Assembly (NCBI RefSeq): GCF_001761485.1
Contig: NC_090771.1
Coordinates: 496,001-560,000 of the forward strand
Length of the DNA: 64,000 nucleotides
Origin: Yarrowia lipolytica
Lineage: Eukaryota; Ascomycota; Dipodascomycetes; Dipodascales
Direction: 5' to 3'
Part shown: positions 46,825 through 56,244 of the stretch, one piece after another
How the letters are laid out: each line of letters opens with the position of its first letter
How positions within the stretch are numbered: the stretch's first letter is position 1
Translations under genes and position numbers: made by a program
The notes under the pieces: generated by a model
The model's input: the letters and a program-made list of their open reading frames with translations, nothing else
What the model was told of the DNA's origin: nothing
The model's database searches: none

Positions 46825-47033
46825 ACGTGCCGGACTCCTTCCAGCAGCGGCATTATATATATTGGTAGTGTTTATAGTGAATAGGTGGTTTCGAGATGAG
46901 AGGGCTAATAACCGAGCCCTCAGCCTTGTCCAGCTTATAACCGTAGCGGTTTACTACAGCTAGACATTCGTAATCCATAACATTTCATTACCAATGCACA
47001 ATGTATCATGCGAACGCACTTTCCATCGTACAA

Positions 47034-47964
47034 CTATTTCGTTCTCAGGGCGTCCAGTCTCTTCTGAAGAGCGTCAAACTCATCATCCTTCTTAACAGCG
47101 GGTCTGGGACGCGGTCGGGTGGGAGAGTCCTTCTGAAACGGCAGCTTGAGCTCGGGCTTGGGGTTAGATGATCTGGGGGCAGGAGGCGAGATGGCGATGG
47201 GCGACTTGGGAGGCTCCAGGGACTCGGACAAACGACGAACAGCCTCATTACCTGATGTTGCGGGCAGAGGTTCCTCAGGGAGCTTTTCCTTGAGTCCGCT
47301 GGAGGGTTCGTCATCATCGTCGTCGTCATCCCCACCATTCTCCTGTCGTTCCATCTCCTCAAGCTCCTCCTTGGTGTACAGTTCACTGAATGGAGCATTG
47401 TAGGCGCGGGCTATCTCTCTGAGATACAGGGTGATGAGCTCGGCGCTGGGGGGCTGTACGCTCAGCTTGGTCATGACCTTTTCGGGGATTTTCACGTCGG
47501 GGTTCTCCAGGGCCTCCTTCGCAAAGTCGCGGCCAAACTTGGTGACGAAAATGTCTCTGATAGTATGCAATTCTTTGATTTCCGTACGGGGAGCCGCATA
47601 GATGACGGTGCACACGGCCTCCTCCAGGCCAGGATCGCATTCCTTGGCGTCCAGCAGTCCGATTCGAGCCAGCAGCAGTTCACAGTACAATTCGAGAATC
47701 TCCAGCAGCTCGACGCTGATGTCGTTTCGAATGATGTTTTCCACGCGGATCCGGGCACTGGCCTCCTTGCCTGCTTCCAATAACCCTGCCATTTCTCGTC
47801 GTTGGGCTTTAGCTAGTGCCGTCTCCTTCTGTTGCACTAGTCGCAGACGGTTCACCGCCATTTTCAATTGCACCTTGAGTCGGGTCTGTGTTAGTCAGCT
47901 GCTTACGCGGTGGGTGGTCACGTGCGCCTCAGATACTGCTCACCTGAACGGATGCTGTTGCCAT
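47034..47964 (-). CDS. IST1: ESCRT-III-associated protein Ist1
   Basis: Two exons: 47964-47944 (ATG GCA ACA GCA TCC GTT CAG) and 47885-47034. The 58-nt intron has donor GTGAGC and acceptor CTAACACAG. The product has 290 residues. The N-terminal helical domain resembles ESCRT-III (LKMAVNRLRLVQQKETALAKAQRREMAGLL, RVENIIRNDISVELLEILELYCELL). The C-terminal part is acidic then Pro/Ser-rich, and the last residues form a MIM1-type motif (FDALQKRLDALRTK), the LxxRLxxL sequence that binds MIT domains such as that of Vps4. Ist1 tunes Vps4 on multivesicular bodies. It is transcribed divergently from VPS27, 1.5 kb away, another endosomal-sorting gene. Confidence 0.93.
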
Positions 47965-48241
47965 CTTGGTTGTAGTTGTTAGTGTCGCAAGTCGTTGATA
48001 AGATAACCGGGGTGTGGAGATGTATGTATGGTAGTGGCGATGGTGATGCAGATGGGAGGTGGCCTCGAATCTAATTTTTGGGTGGGGCGATGGATGGAGT
48101 GTCGGGTGGCGTAGACGAACAAGTGTGGCGAAGGAGCCGACCGTTCAAACCGCCTGAGCGGTTGTTTTGTGTGGGATTTACTTTCCGGGAGAGCGGCTAT
48201 TTGACATTTGCCTGCCAAGAAAGTCTAGGGGTGGAGTCAAC

Positions 48242-48331
48242 ACTTGGTTCTACCAAGAAAGCCGTCTAACGATGGGTTATTACTTGGTTATATCAAGAAA
48301 GTCGTCTAGTATTGGGTTATTACTTGGAGGG
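48242..48331. repeat. 40-bp tandem repeat, about 2.2 copies
   Basis: Units start at 48242, 48282 and 48322 (partial). Each opens ACTTGGTT and contains CAAGAAAG, so the beginning of each unit has a short inverted-repeat arrangement (CTTGG...CCAAG) in the first copy. Confidence 0.8.
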
Positions 48332-49050
48332 TTCAACTAACTGGAGTTTGCATGAAGTTAGCCCGTGGGAATGGGGAGACTGAATTGAAAGAGAACAAGC
48401 GATGTACGGATTGTCCATGTCGAGATCATCAGGCCGACTAAATGAAACACCATTGACCCTCAAGCAGCCGAGGAGTGTGTACCAGTGATATGAGTTCACG
48501 AGTCTTACCACAGCCTTGTACCGTGTACGAGTATGTACGATACTAGGGCGGTAGAAGGGCGGTGGTTATGAGGTATTCACATGTCTCGGCAGCTCAATGG
48601 CAGTTTTATGGTGAATGGAATGGAACAGCGACTTCTTATCAATGTTCAGAATGTCGACACTTGAGAAAAATAGCCAATCAATCTCAATCCAGTTACTATA
48701 CTGTCAGATCTGAGAAGAAGCATGCTTGTCCAAGCTACCACGTCCCCAACAACAGTACATACACAGTAATACAGTACCAGTACTCGAGGCAACTACAATA
48801 ATTGCATTAATTGCACGAAGAAACTACATCAATTCACGATCAGCACTCGTTTGTACTCGTACTGACGTAGACAACTGTACTGTCTCGTATGACCGACAGA
48901 CCCGACTCAGCATGTCAGACAGGGCATGAAAGGGTCTGCCACCACTAGATCGGGGCTCGGACAGTTCGAAATGACGAAAACCAAGTGATTTCAGGCGTGA
49001 CAATCAGTTTCTCCCGTCAGATCCGCCCTCCATCTGTCTCTCCTACTTGT

Positions 49051-49098
49051 ACTCGTCCTCATACTCGTCCTCATACTCGTCCTCATACTCGTTCTCAT
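49051..49098. repeat. ACTCGTCCTCAT tandem repeat, four units
   Basis: Four 12-bp pyrimidine-rich units, the last with one change. It lies about 350 bp upstream of the VPS27 start. Confidence 0.88.
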
Positions 49099-49443
49099 CC
49101 ATCTCCAATCTTAGATCTTTCAACCTTGATCATGGTAACCTAATCAAGGGTTGGAACCAGCTTAGTCAAGAGTCCCGACGCTGACAAAGCACGTATATAC
49201 ACATACACACATAAAGGACCGGTGCAAAGTGCCCACGAGGATCTCCTCCTGTTCTGCTCACCTAACCCACCAGAGTCCCTGCCTCGCCCCTCGACCACAT
49301 CATGGCACATTAATTAATGCACTGGGATGCAATCGGGTATTTAGACTCTGCCTAACCTCCCAATTGAATATCGCCACTGGAAACCTCGCTACTCTCTCTG
49401 ACCACCGCACACCACCCCCCTCCCCCCATCCGCAACAAAGAAC

Positions 49444-51141
49444 ATGTCTTGGTGGAGCTCCACGCCTTCTATTGACGAGCAGGTCGAAAAGGCCACGTCA
49501 GAGTCACTGCCGTCGGGCGAGTCCGATCTTGCGCTCAATCTGGAAATCTGCGACCTGATTCGGTCCAAAACCGTGCCTGCAAAGGACGCCATGCGGTCGC
49601 TCAAGCGACGGCTGCTCAACCGCAACCCCAACGTCCAGCTGGCGGCGCTGCAGCTCACGGACGTGTGCATCAAGAACGGCGGCTCGCATTTCCTCGTCGA
49701 AATCGCCTCCCGCGAGTTTGTCGACCCCCTGATGGCGATTGCTCGAAACGACGACGCAAACCCCGAGGTGCGACAACGGGTGCTCCAGCTGCTCCAGCAG
49801 TGGGCGGTGGCGTTTGCGGGCCAACTGCAGCTGCAACAGGTGGAAAACGCAGTGACACAGCTTAAATCCGAGGGAGTATCCTTCCCCTCAGCCTCCCACG
49901 ATAACGCCGCAGTCACCTCCACCTTCATCGACACAAAAGCACCGCCCGAGTGGATAGACAGTGACGTCTGCATGGAGAGTGGCGTGGCATTTTCGTTCCT
50001 CAACAGAAAACACCACTGCAGAAACTGTGGAGGCGTCTTCACCCAAGCCTGTTGCCAAAACTACATCACTCTGCCCCATTTCGGCATCAACGTGCCCGTC
50101 CGAGTCTGCAATGGCTGCTTCAAAAACCTCAAGAAAGGCAAATCAGACGCTCCTATCCACAAGCCTGTTCCAGGAGCCACTACCACAGCCCCCAGTTCTG
50201 CCCCCCCAGCAAACTCAGCACCCAACGACGACGAAGACGACATTCAAAAGGCCATCAGACTGTCACTACAGGAACAGGAGTCCTACAAACCCCCTCCTCC
50301 TGCAGCAGCAACCTCCAACGACGATGATGAAGACATGAAGGCTGCCATTGCAGCTTCCCTTAGAGACATGGAAAACGAGCGACAGACTGGACAGACCTCT
50401 GCATCTGCCGGTGGCTTGTCTTCAGCTTCCACTACAGTCATGGCTCCTTCCCTCACAGATCTAACAGCCACAGAAGAGTCTAACATCAATCTGCTGTCTC
50501 TGCTTGTTGAACGCCTCAAGGGAGAACCCCAGGGAACGATTCTGCGGGAACCCAAGATCCAGGAGTTGTATGACACCGTCGGCAACCTGCGACCCAAGCT
50601 TGCCCGAACCATGGGCGAAACCATCTCCAAGTACGACTCGTTGGTGGATATGCATGCTAAAATGACCACCGTGATTCGGTATTACGACGCGCTGTTGGAG
50701 GAGAAGCTCAACCAGGCTTACACTAATAGACAGTCGGGAGGATACGCACCACAACCTCACTTATCCCACCAGATGACGGGACAGCCGCCTCACTTGGCCC
50801 CTCATCTGACTGGCCAGATTACTGGGCAACCCCATATGGGTTACCAGCACACCGGACAAGCTCCCTATCTGACCGGCCAGGTCACTGGACAGGCGCCATA
50901 TCTCTCTAACCAACCCACTGGCCATCTCACAAACCACTACACTGGGTCGGCACCCTCTGCTCCTCAATATGGGGGTCCACCAGCACAAAACGTCTACAAC
51001 GCACCCAGTTACCAGTACTCCGGTGCCCCCGAATACGACTATGCATCTTCTCCCAGTGCCCCTAGTGCCCCTGGAGGTCCTAGTGCGCCCAGTGCTCCCG
51101 CCCAGCCGAAGGAGGAGTCTGCCCCTCTCATTGAATTGTAG
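49444..51141 (+). CDS. VPS27: ESCRT-0 subunit Vps27
   Basis: 565 residues. VHS domain at about 10-150. FYVE zinc finger at about 168-231, with the WIDSD motif (Trp170), RKHHCRNCGG and closing CNGC, for phosphatidylinositol-3-phosphate on endosomes. Two ubiquitin-interacting motifs follow (DDIQKAIRLSLQEQ near 265-280, and DEDMKAAIAASLRDM near 296-310). A helical Hse1-binding region is near 340-420. The C-terminal third is Pro/Gln-rich with degenerate TGQ repeats and PSAP motifs that recruit ESCRT-I, and it ends in the clathrin-box sequence LIEL, as in baker's yeast Vps27. ATG at 49444 has context AACATG. Confidence 0.96.
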   Translation: MSWWSSTPSIDEQVEKATSESLPSGESDLALNLEICDLIRSKTVPAKDAMRSLKRRLLNRNPNVQLAALQLTDVCIKNGGSHFLVEIASREFVDPLMAIARNDDANPEVRQRVLQLLQQWAVAFAGQLQLQQVENAVTQLKSEGVSFPSASHDNAAVTSTFIDTKAPPEWIDSDVCMESGVAFSFLNRKHHCRNCGGVFTQACCQNYITLPHFGINVPVRVCNGCFKNLKKGKSDAPIHKPVPGATTTAPSSAPPANSAPNDDEDDIQKAIRLSLQEQESYKPPPPAAATSNDDDEDMKAAIAASLRDMENERQTGQTSASAGGLSSASTTVMAPSLTDLTATEESNINLLSLLVERLKGEPQGTILREPKIQELYDTVGNLRPKLARTMGETISKYDSLVDMHAKMTTVIRYYDALLEEKLNQAYTNRQSGGYAPQPHLSHQMTGQPPHLAPHLTGQITGQPHMGYQHTGQAPYLTGQVTGQAPYLSNQPTGHLTNHYTGSAPSAPQYGGPPAQNVYNAPSYQYSGAPEYDYASSPSAPSAPGGPSAPSAPAQPKEESAPLIEL

Positions 51142-51455
51142 CATCACTAGACTAGCCGCCGTGGATTTAATATTAGGCCCTGCTTGCGGTTACATTCCAC
51201 ATACTGTTTTAATCTGAGCATTCATTGGCGAGGACGTACATACCGTCCTAATTGTATCAGCGCATCTCGAGTACAGTACTTGTTCTTGTAACATATCGAT
51301 GTGTACTCGTAATTCGTATATCAAGTATCTCTTTAGACGTTTAGAGAGTCCATAAATAAGGGGATTGGTAACGAACGATGAAGAAAATAGCCCGCTTCGC
51401 TCACCATCTGTTCAGACGACAGCCCAACAACTCGCTTTGTAGGTTTCCGAGTTAT
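51142..51455. other. Intergenic region between VPS27 and the FLAD1-like gene (tail to tail)
   Basis: 314 bp of 3' flanks. Contains TACTCGTA at 51304-51311. Nothing else seen. Confidence 0.5.
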
Positions 51456-52367
51456 CTACGGCCCATGACTGTTGCCCTCCTCCTTCTCCGCCGAAATCTC
51501 TTCTCCTTTGAGATTCTTCTCCACGTCCTTGACAATCTCCTTGAGGTACTCCACGTCTCCCTTTCGGCCAATGATAGACACGGTGTTTTTCTTGAGCTCC
51601 ATGTGCGGGTACGAGCCGATCTTGATGTCCTTCTCATTGACCTTTTCTTGCAGACGTCGCAAGTAAGGGGCCATGACACTCTCGGGCAGATCGGTCATGA
51701 CAAAGAAACGGATCTGCTGTCGGGCCGTGTCCACCTTCTTCTCCAGATCGGGCTTGATTCCCTCCAGCAGCCGGGTGAAGAGACTGGGCACACCAGGGAG
51801 AATGTTTACCTTGCCAGCCACCGTTACAATGGGCACCCACAGGTCCTCGGCAACGTAGGTGATGTCCACCGTGTTGGGGAGCTCGGGGAGAGCTGTGGTA
51901 GCTCCCTGGGGACGAGGGACAGGGAAAGAGGCCATTCTCAGCTGAGCCGTTCGTGCTTCCGTGTCTGAGAAGTCGATCTTTCGTCTACTCAGACGAGTCA
52001 TTCGGTCCACCGTTGCAGGGTGCTGTTCGACCCCCATATCGAAGGCCTTGGCGATAGCCTCGTAAGTGATGTCATCGTGGGTTGGTCCGATGCCGCCGGA
52101 GGTGACAATGAAGTCGTAACGCGAAGCCAGTCGCTGGATCGACTCCACAATGTCCTTTTCATCGTCGGGAACCACCTCCACTTTCTGTAGATCCAGGCCC
52201 AGAGCGAAGCAGTAGCGGGCAAAAAACTTGGAGTTTGTGTCTGAGATTTTTCCATTCAGCACCTCGTCGCCGATGATGAGCGCGGCCGACGTTTGTAGCA
52301 GGCGTGTGGAGGACGGAATTGGCATTATTCGGCTTGTTTGGTGCAGAATCTGGGTCGCTCGAAGCAT
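51456..52367 (-). CDS. Stand-alone molybdopterin-binding-domain protein, FLAD1-N-terminal/CinA-like
   Basis: 303 residues. The MoCF-type fold shows AALIIGDEVLNGKISDTNS, the pyrophosphate/ligand loop TSGGIGPTHDDITYE, and an NILPGVPSLFTRLLEG block, all matching the N-terminal domain of human FAD synthase FLAD1, with a following GSYPHMELKKNTVSI strand. The FAD-synthase (PAPS reductase-like) half is absent. In FLAD1 this domain hydrolyses FAD; here it may do so or have a mitochondrial role. The N-terminus (MLRATQILHQTSRIM..., basic, Ser/Thr-rich, no acids) looks like a mitochondrial presequence; a second in-frame Met at about residue 15 could serve a cytosolic form. Confidence 0.86.
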   Translation of the reverse strand: MLRATQILHQTSRIMPIPSSTRLLQTSAALIIGDEVLNGKISDTNSKFFARYCFALGLDLQKVEVVPDDEKDIVESIQRLASRYDFIVTSGGIGPTHDDITYEAIAKAFDMGVEQHPATVDRMTRLSRRKIDFSDTEARTAQLRMASFPVPRPQGATTALPELPNTVDITYVAEDLWVPIVTVAGKVNILPGVPSLFTRLLEGIKPDLEKKVDTARQQIRFFVMTDLPESVMAPYLRRLQEKVNEKDIKIGSYPHMELKKNTVSIIGRKGDVEYLKEIVKDVEKNLKGEEISAEKEEGNSHGP

Positions 52368-53743
52368 GATATGTTAGACTGAGTCGCGCCTACTCTGCTT
52401 TGTCTAATATAGCGCGGGGTTGGGAGTGGGGTGGTTGGTCGACGGAGACATGAACCGTGACTAATAAAAAGTTGAGTCGATATTAGCGCCAGCGGTCTGC
52501 GCACAGTCTGCGCGCGGCGGTCATTTGCGCTCTTGCATTACCACCGTGCCGAGCACCATGTCCTGCCCACTCATGTATTACTAACCATCTGCTCACAAGC
52601 GTAACACGATACTGCGGCTGCCTCGCCCTCTCTTTGATTGGCTGTTGGTGGGACGGAGAGTGCAATACTCCAGTGAAGAAATGCTCGTGGTACCAGCTAC
52701 GACCAAAGACAGAATCTAGCGAGAAAGCCTGTGGCCAAATCGCTCATTTTTCTTGAACTGATCCAAGTTTCTGATTAGTCACAAATTTCACAAGAAAAAT
52801 TATTCAGCAATATCAGTCTGCATTTTTCAGTCACTTGCTCTCCCCACTATGACGTCAGAACTCAATTGGAGGTATATATATAAAAGACCATCAGAACCAC
52901 ACCAAAAGTGCCACCAAATACAACCAAACACTGACGTTATATGGAATCGTTCATCGTTTGGTTGCGCTTGGTATCGTTTGAACAGAATCACCTTACAGAT
53001 ACTTGTAGCTGTATCTCCACCGCCAGAATGCTTACTAAGCAACCCCCCCCCACCCCCCACCTGACGAGCGATTCCGGTAGAAACTGATCCTTCCGAATTA
53101 TTACTAAGCAAGCCCAAACCCTCCGTGGCAGTAGACGAGAGAGGTCTATTCGGATCCTCTTCTCCGCTCGATGATGCCTTGACAGACCCGTAAGCTCCTC
53201 TCTTAAGTTTCACTGTGTGTCAGGCGGCGGCGTTGAGTGAGAATGGCAGTATATCTCGGTCAATAATGGGCGTATTTGAAATCTGAAAACGTATTTTGAA
53301 CCGCCTTATCAAGGGGAACACATTTGTACATACTTATATGCTACAATTGACCACAGAATCACGGTAAACTCCTCTATTCCGCCTACACAAATCTCGCCCC
53401 TGTTAGAGTTGCGATAGGGAAGAAAAAGTTCTGGGACTTTCCAGACATTGAGGGAGCCGGGAGGAGGGGTCTATTCAGGGGAGCAGAACGGAGAGGAGGG
53501 GTGGGGTTGGTTCACGTGACCAAGTTGATGTCGAGGAATGCTTCCATGGTTTTCCGCGGTCTTCGAGAGTCGTCCACGTCCCATTCTAGGCTTCTCCAGA
53601 ACACTCTCGATTGTCTTTCAGTCTCGCCTGAACCTTACTCTGTCCAAAGGCAGAAAAAAATATAAAGAAGTTGAAATCGCTTGGTCCAAAAAAAAAAAGT
53701 ACTAATTGCATTTTATTCATCTACACACAACAACACACACAAC
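52368..53743. other. Intergenic region upstream of CHP1, with a possible broken exon
   Basis: 1.4 kb. On the minus strand 53212-52827 is an open frame of 128 codons that has no ATG but follows an acceptor-like sequence (CTGACACACAG). It has a repeated Gly/Ser-rich start (LGLLSNNSEG, GGLLSKHSGGG). I can find no first exon, so I do not call it a gene. TATAAAG lies at 53661-53667 before CHP1, and CACGTG at 53513-53518. Confidence 0.4.
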
Positions 53744-54193
53744 ATGTCAGTCAACAACTTCAACCCCGAAGAGGCCGAGAACCTCGAGGACATCGAAAAG
53801 CAGTTTGCCGTCAAGGCGGTGCACCACCTGGAGACGTACTGGAAGCTGCTCCACGCCGTCAAGGGCTCGGAGCTCAAGCTCACCAAGATCGACGACCAGA
53901 TCATGACCCATCTCATCACAGTGTTCCCCGAGTACCTGGATCACGAGAAGGTGCGAGTGCTGGACGAGAACGACATGAAGTCGCCCACCAACAAGCCCAA
54001 GTGGAGAGAATTCATGAACACGTACGAGAACATCATTGCCGACTACAACTTTGGCACCATTCTGCGAGTTGATGCTTCCAAGGGCTACACTGAGACCAAC
54101 ACCATGTTTGTGCCTCGAATGCAGTTCCTGGCCATTGAAATTGCTCGAAACAAGTACGGTCTCAACGACTGGGTCTACCAGTCTGACGCCTAA
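53744..54193 (+). CDS. CHP1: eEF1A-dedicated chaperone Chp1 (PBDC1 / YPL225W family)
   Basis: 149 residues, full length for the family. It begins MSVNNFNPEEAENLEDIEKQ, nearly the same as baker's yeast YPL225W, and continues with KLTKIDDQIMTHLITVFPEY, the MKSPTNKPKWREF helix, DYNFGTILRVDASK and MQFLAIEIARNKYGLNDWV. Members of this family bind the nascent GTP-binding domain of elongation factor eEF1A at the ribosome and protect it from aggregation. Codon use is strongly biased, fitting abundant expression. ATG at 53744 follows an ACACAACATG context. Confidence 0.94.
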   Translation: MSVNNFNPEEAENLEDIEKQFAVKAVHHLETYWKLLHAVKGSELKLTKIDDQIMTHLITVFPEYLDHEKVRVLDENDMKSPTNKPKWREFMNTYENIIADYNFGTILRVDASKGYTETNTMFVPRMQFLAIEIARNKYGLNDWVYQSDA

Positions 54194-55054
54194 GCGCGCG
54201 GACGGAGACGCCAAACACCACCAACAACTAATGTTGGGCAACGATAGAGCCCGATAGCTAATGTCATTATTTATGATTGAGTTGACATTTCTTTAGTAGA
54301 ATTGACGACATATTGTAGATGAACCGGTACCGTATGTAAAAGGAATCGGCAAGCGATTTCGGTGATCGTTTTCGGCGCCTAAAACAAAGAAGAACACAGC
54401 AGCGAAGATACAGAGTTGCCCATTGTATTTGTCTCGTCGAGAGCTATCAAATCATGTCAAAAAAAGTAGCGTCATTCTCCACCATTGTTCCTTTGATGGT
54501 TCTTGCGTGGTGATGGAGCCTTCAGAGGCTCGACAATTGATCGTGTGCGGCTTCTTCAAAAAGATTTAACATTCTGACCTCGTTAGTATAGGTCCTCAAA
54601 AAGTGGTAAGCATGAATATATATACTGATTTTTTTGTATCTATTGTACTTGCACTGATTATATAATGCCACAATTTGGATTTTCTCATCCTCTGACTATT
54701 ATTGAGAGAGATAGGGAGTGTATTGTGCCACCCTCAATACTTATGGGATCCAAGTAAATTCTGAATTTTAGTTGGGATATTACTGCAGATTCGACGGTAC
54801 AGAAAACAACCATATCATTATATATGTATACAAATATCTACTACCTATTCAGCTGGGCGTAGATGTTGGCAATAGGTGTCCCTCAGTATCCAGTGTCATG
54901 CAGCGTACTCGGACTCATATGAGGGATATGATCGAGTGTTGGTAGAAGGAAGGGTCTCATTACCAAAACGAAAAGGCGAGTGTGACACATAATCTTGCCC
55001 AATATCCGTGCTCCCCTTTCATGTGTTTCCCATTCGACATTTGAATAAGTTCTA
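54194..55054. other. Intergenic region between CHP1 and ESF2 (tail to tail)
   Basis: 860 bp, AT-rich. No open frame with ATG and coding character. It holds the two 3' ends; nothing else seen. Confidence 0.5.
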
Positions 55055-56029
55055 TTACATGACACTGCCCAAAATGCTTCCCACGCTTCCATCCAACTCC
55101 TTCTTGCCCTCCTTTGCTCTCGCACTGTGGGTCTTGCCCTGGTAAAAGTCTCGATGCACCTTCTTTGCCGGCTTTTCCTCCGTCTCGCCGCCCTCTTCCT
55201 CCTGTCTCTGTCGTCGTCGCTCGGCAGCCTTGGACTTCTCCAGCGACTGGATATAGGTCTGGTTCTCTCGGGTGGCCTGGGAGATTTCGGTTCGCAGACG
55301 GGCCTGTCGGTTGTGAGTCTCCTGGGCCAGCTGCTCAGAAAGATCGCTCCACTTGAACTTGGGAAGGTATTTGGCGTTCATGATATCGTCGTAATGCTGC
55401 GAGCCCTTCTTTCCTCCAATCGTGTTGCCGTTGAGCGTGCTGGCACACGTCTTGGCGTACCGCTTCTTAGTGAACTCAGCCCAGCCCTCAGTGTATGCCA
55501 GAGCTCTGTTTCCACCATGTCTGATTCGTACCGCCTGCGCTTTGGGGTCCTCGGGAACCAGGTAGATTCTGTCGACGATTCCGAACCGCTGGAGCAGCAT
55601 TCGCAGCTTGCCGGGGTCCATGAGCGGCGGAATTCGCGAGAAGTAGACGACACCGGTCTTGGCGATCTTCTTGTTGTGTTTCTCAATCTCCTCCTTGGTC
55701 ATAGGCTTGGTCTTGGCCTTGGTAGAACTAGTCTTGACGGGCTTCTTCTCTTTCTCCTCCTCCTCCTCCTCTTCATCTTCTTCGTCCTCTTCCTCATCGT
55801 CGCCGTCGTCAGTCTTTCCAGCTAGCTCAAAAAAGTCTTTGGTCTTCTTCTTGGAGGTTCGGCCCTTCTCTTCTTCATCCTCGTCTCCATCCTCCTGTTC
55901 CTCTTCTCCCTCGCTATCAGAGTCGGCCAGCACAAACCGCGGGTCGACCGCCGGCTTGTCCTCCTCCTCCTCGCTGTCGCTGGAGTTGTTTTTCGTGCTG
56001 AAAAAATCCACGGCTTTTGCTCGAGCCAT
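55055..56029 (-). CDS. ESF2: 18S rRNA factor Esf2 (ABT1 family)
   Basis: 324 residues. The N-terminal third is a long acidic region (runs of Asp/Glu with KKKTKDFF). A variant RRM covers about 125-215: GVVYFSRIPPLMDPGKLRMLLQRFG, then VDRIYLVPED, the GWAEFTKKRYAK strand and a NAKYLPKFKWSDLSEQLA stretch, which is the strongly conserved ABT1/Esf2 signature. A Lys/Arg/Glu-rich helix (KAAERRRQRQEEE) follows. Esf2 activates the helicase Dbp8 in small-subunit processome assembly. ATG at 56029; the longer open frame has no ATG. It is divergent from MCX1 with 215 bp between starts. Confidence 0.95.
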   Translation of the reverse strand: MARAKAVDFFSTKNNSSDSEEEEDKPAVDPRFVLADSDSEGEEEQEDGDEDEEEKGRTSKKKTKDFFELAGKTDDGDDEEEDEEDEEEEEEEKEKKPVKTSSTKAKTKPMTKEEIEKHNKKIAKTGVVYFSRIPPLMDPGKLRMLLQRFGIVDRIYLVPEDPKAQAVRIRHGGNRALAYTEGWAEFTKKRYAKTCASTLNGNTIGGKKGSQHYDDIMNAKYLPKFKWSDLSEQLAQETHNRQARLRTEISQATRENQTYIQSLEKSKAAERRRQRQEEEGGETEEKPAKKVHRDFYQGKTHSARAKEGKKELDGSVGSILGSVM

Positions 56030-56244
56030 TTGAAAGAGTCGTATACTTGTAGCTGATAGTTGTTCTGGTCGCTGCACGAAAATATATTTCCCACCTGCAT
56101 TTACTTCCAATCAAGGAACTCAACCCTAACCCCATCTTACCTCATCTAACATCGGATATGAGAGTATCGTAATAGTCATATGCAGATTCTGTGGGGTAAC
56201 CAGAGTCATATAGAGACGCTATCACCACCCAGAAACCACCGAGC
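56030..56244. promoter_or_regulatory. Compact divergent promoter of ESF2 and MCX1 with a CCCTAACCCC site
   Basis: 215 bp. It contains AACCCTAACCCC at about 56122-56133, a TTAGGG-type telomere-repeat-factor motif. In baker's yeast Tbf1 binds such sites at ribosome-biogenesis and snoRNA promoters, so it may serve ESF2 (inference). Confidence 0.4.

Larger units (their letters stand above)
47965..49443. other. Intergenic region between IST1 and VPS27 (divergent)
   Basis: 1.5 kb. Contains a 40-bp tandem repeat (48242-48331), TACGAGTA/TACTCGTA at 48526 and 48854, and a 12-bp tandem repeat (49051-49098). No gene seen. Confidence 0.5.
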
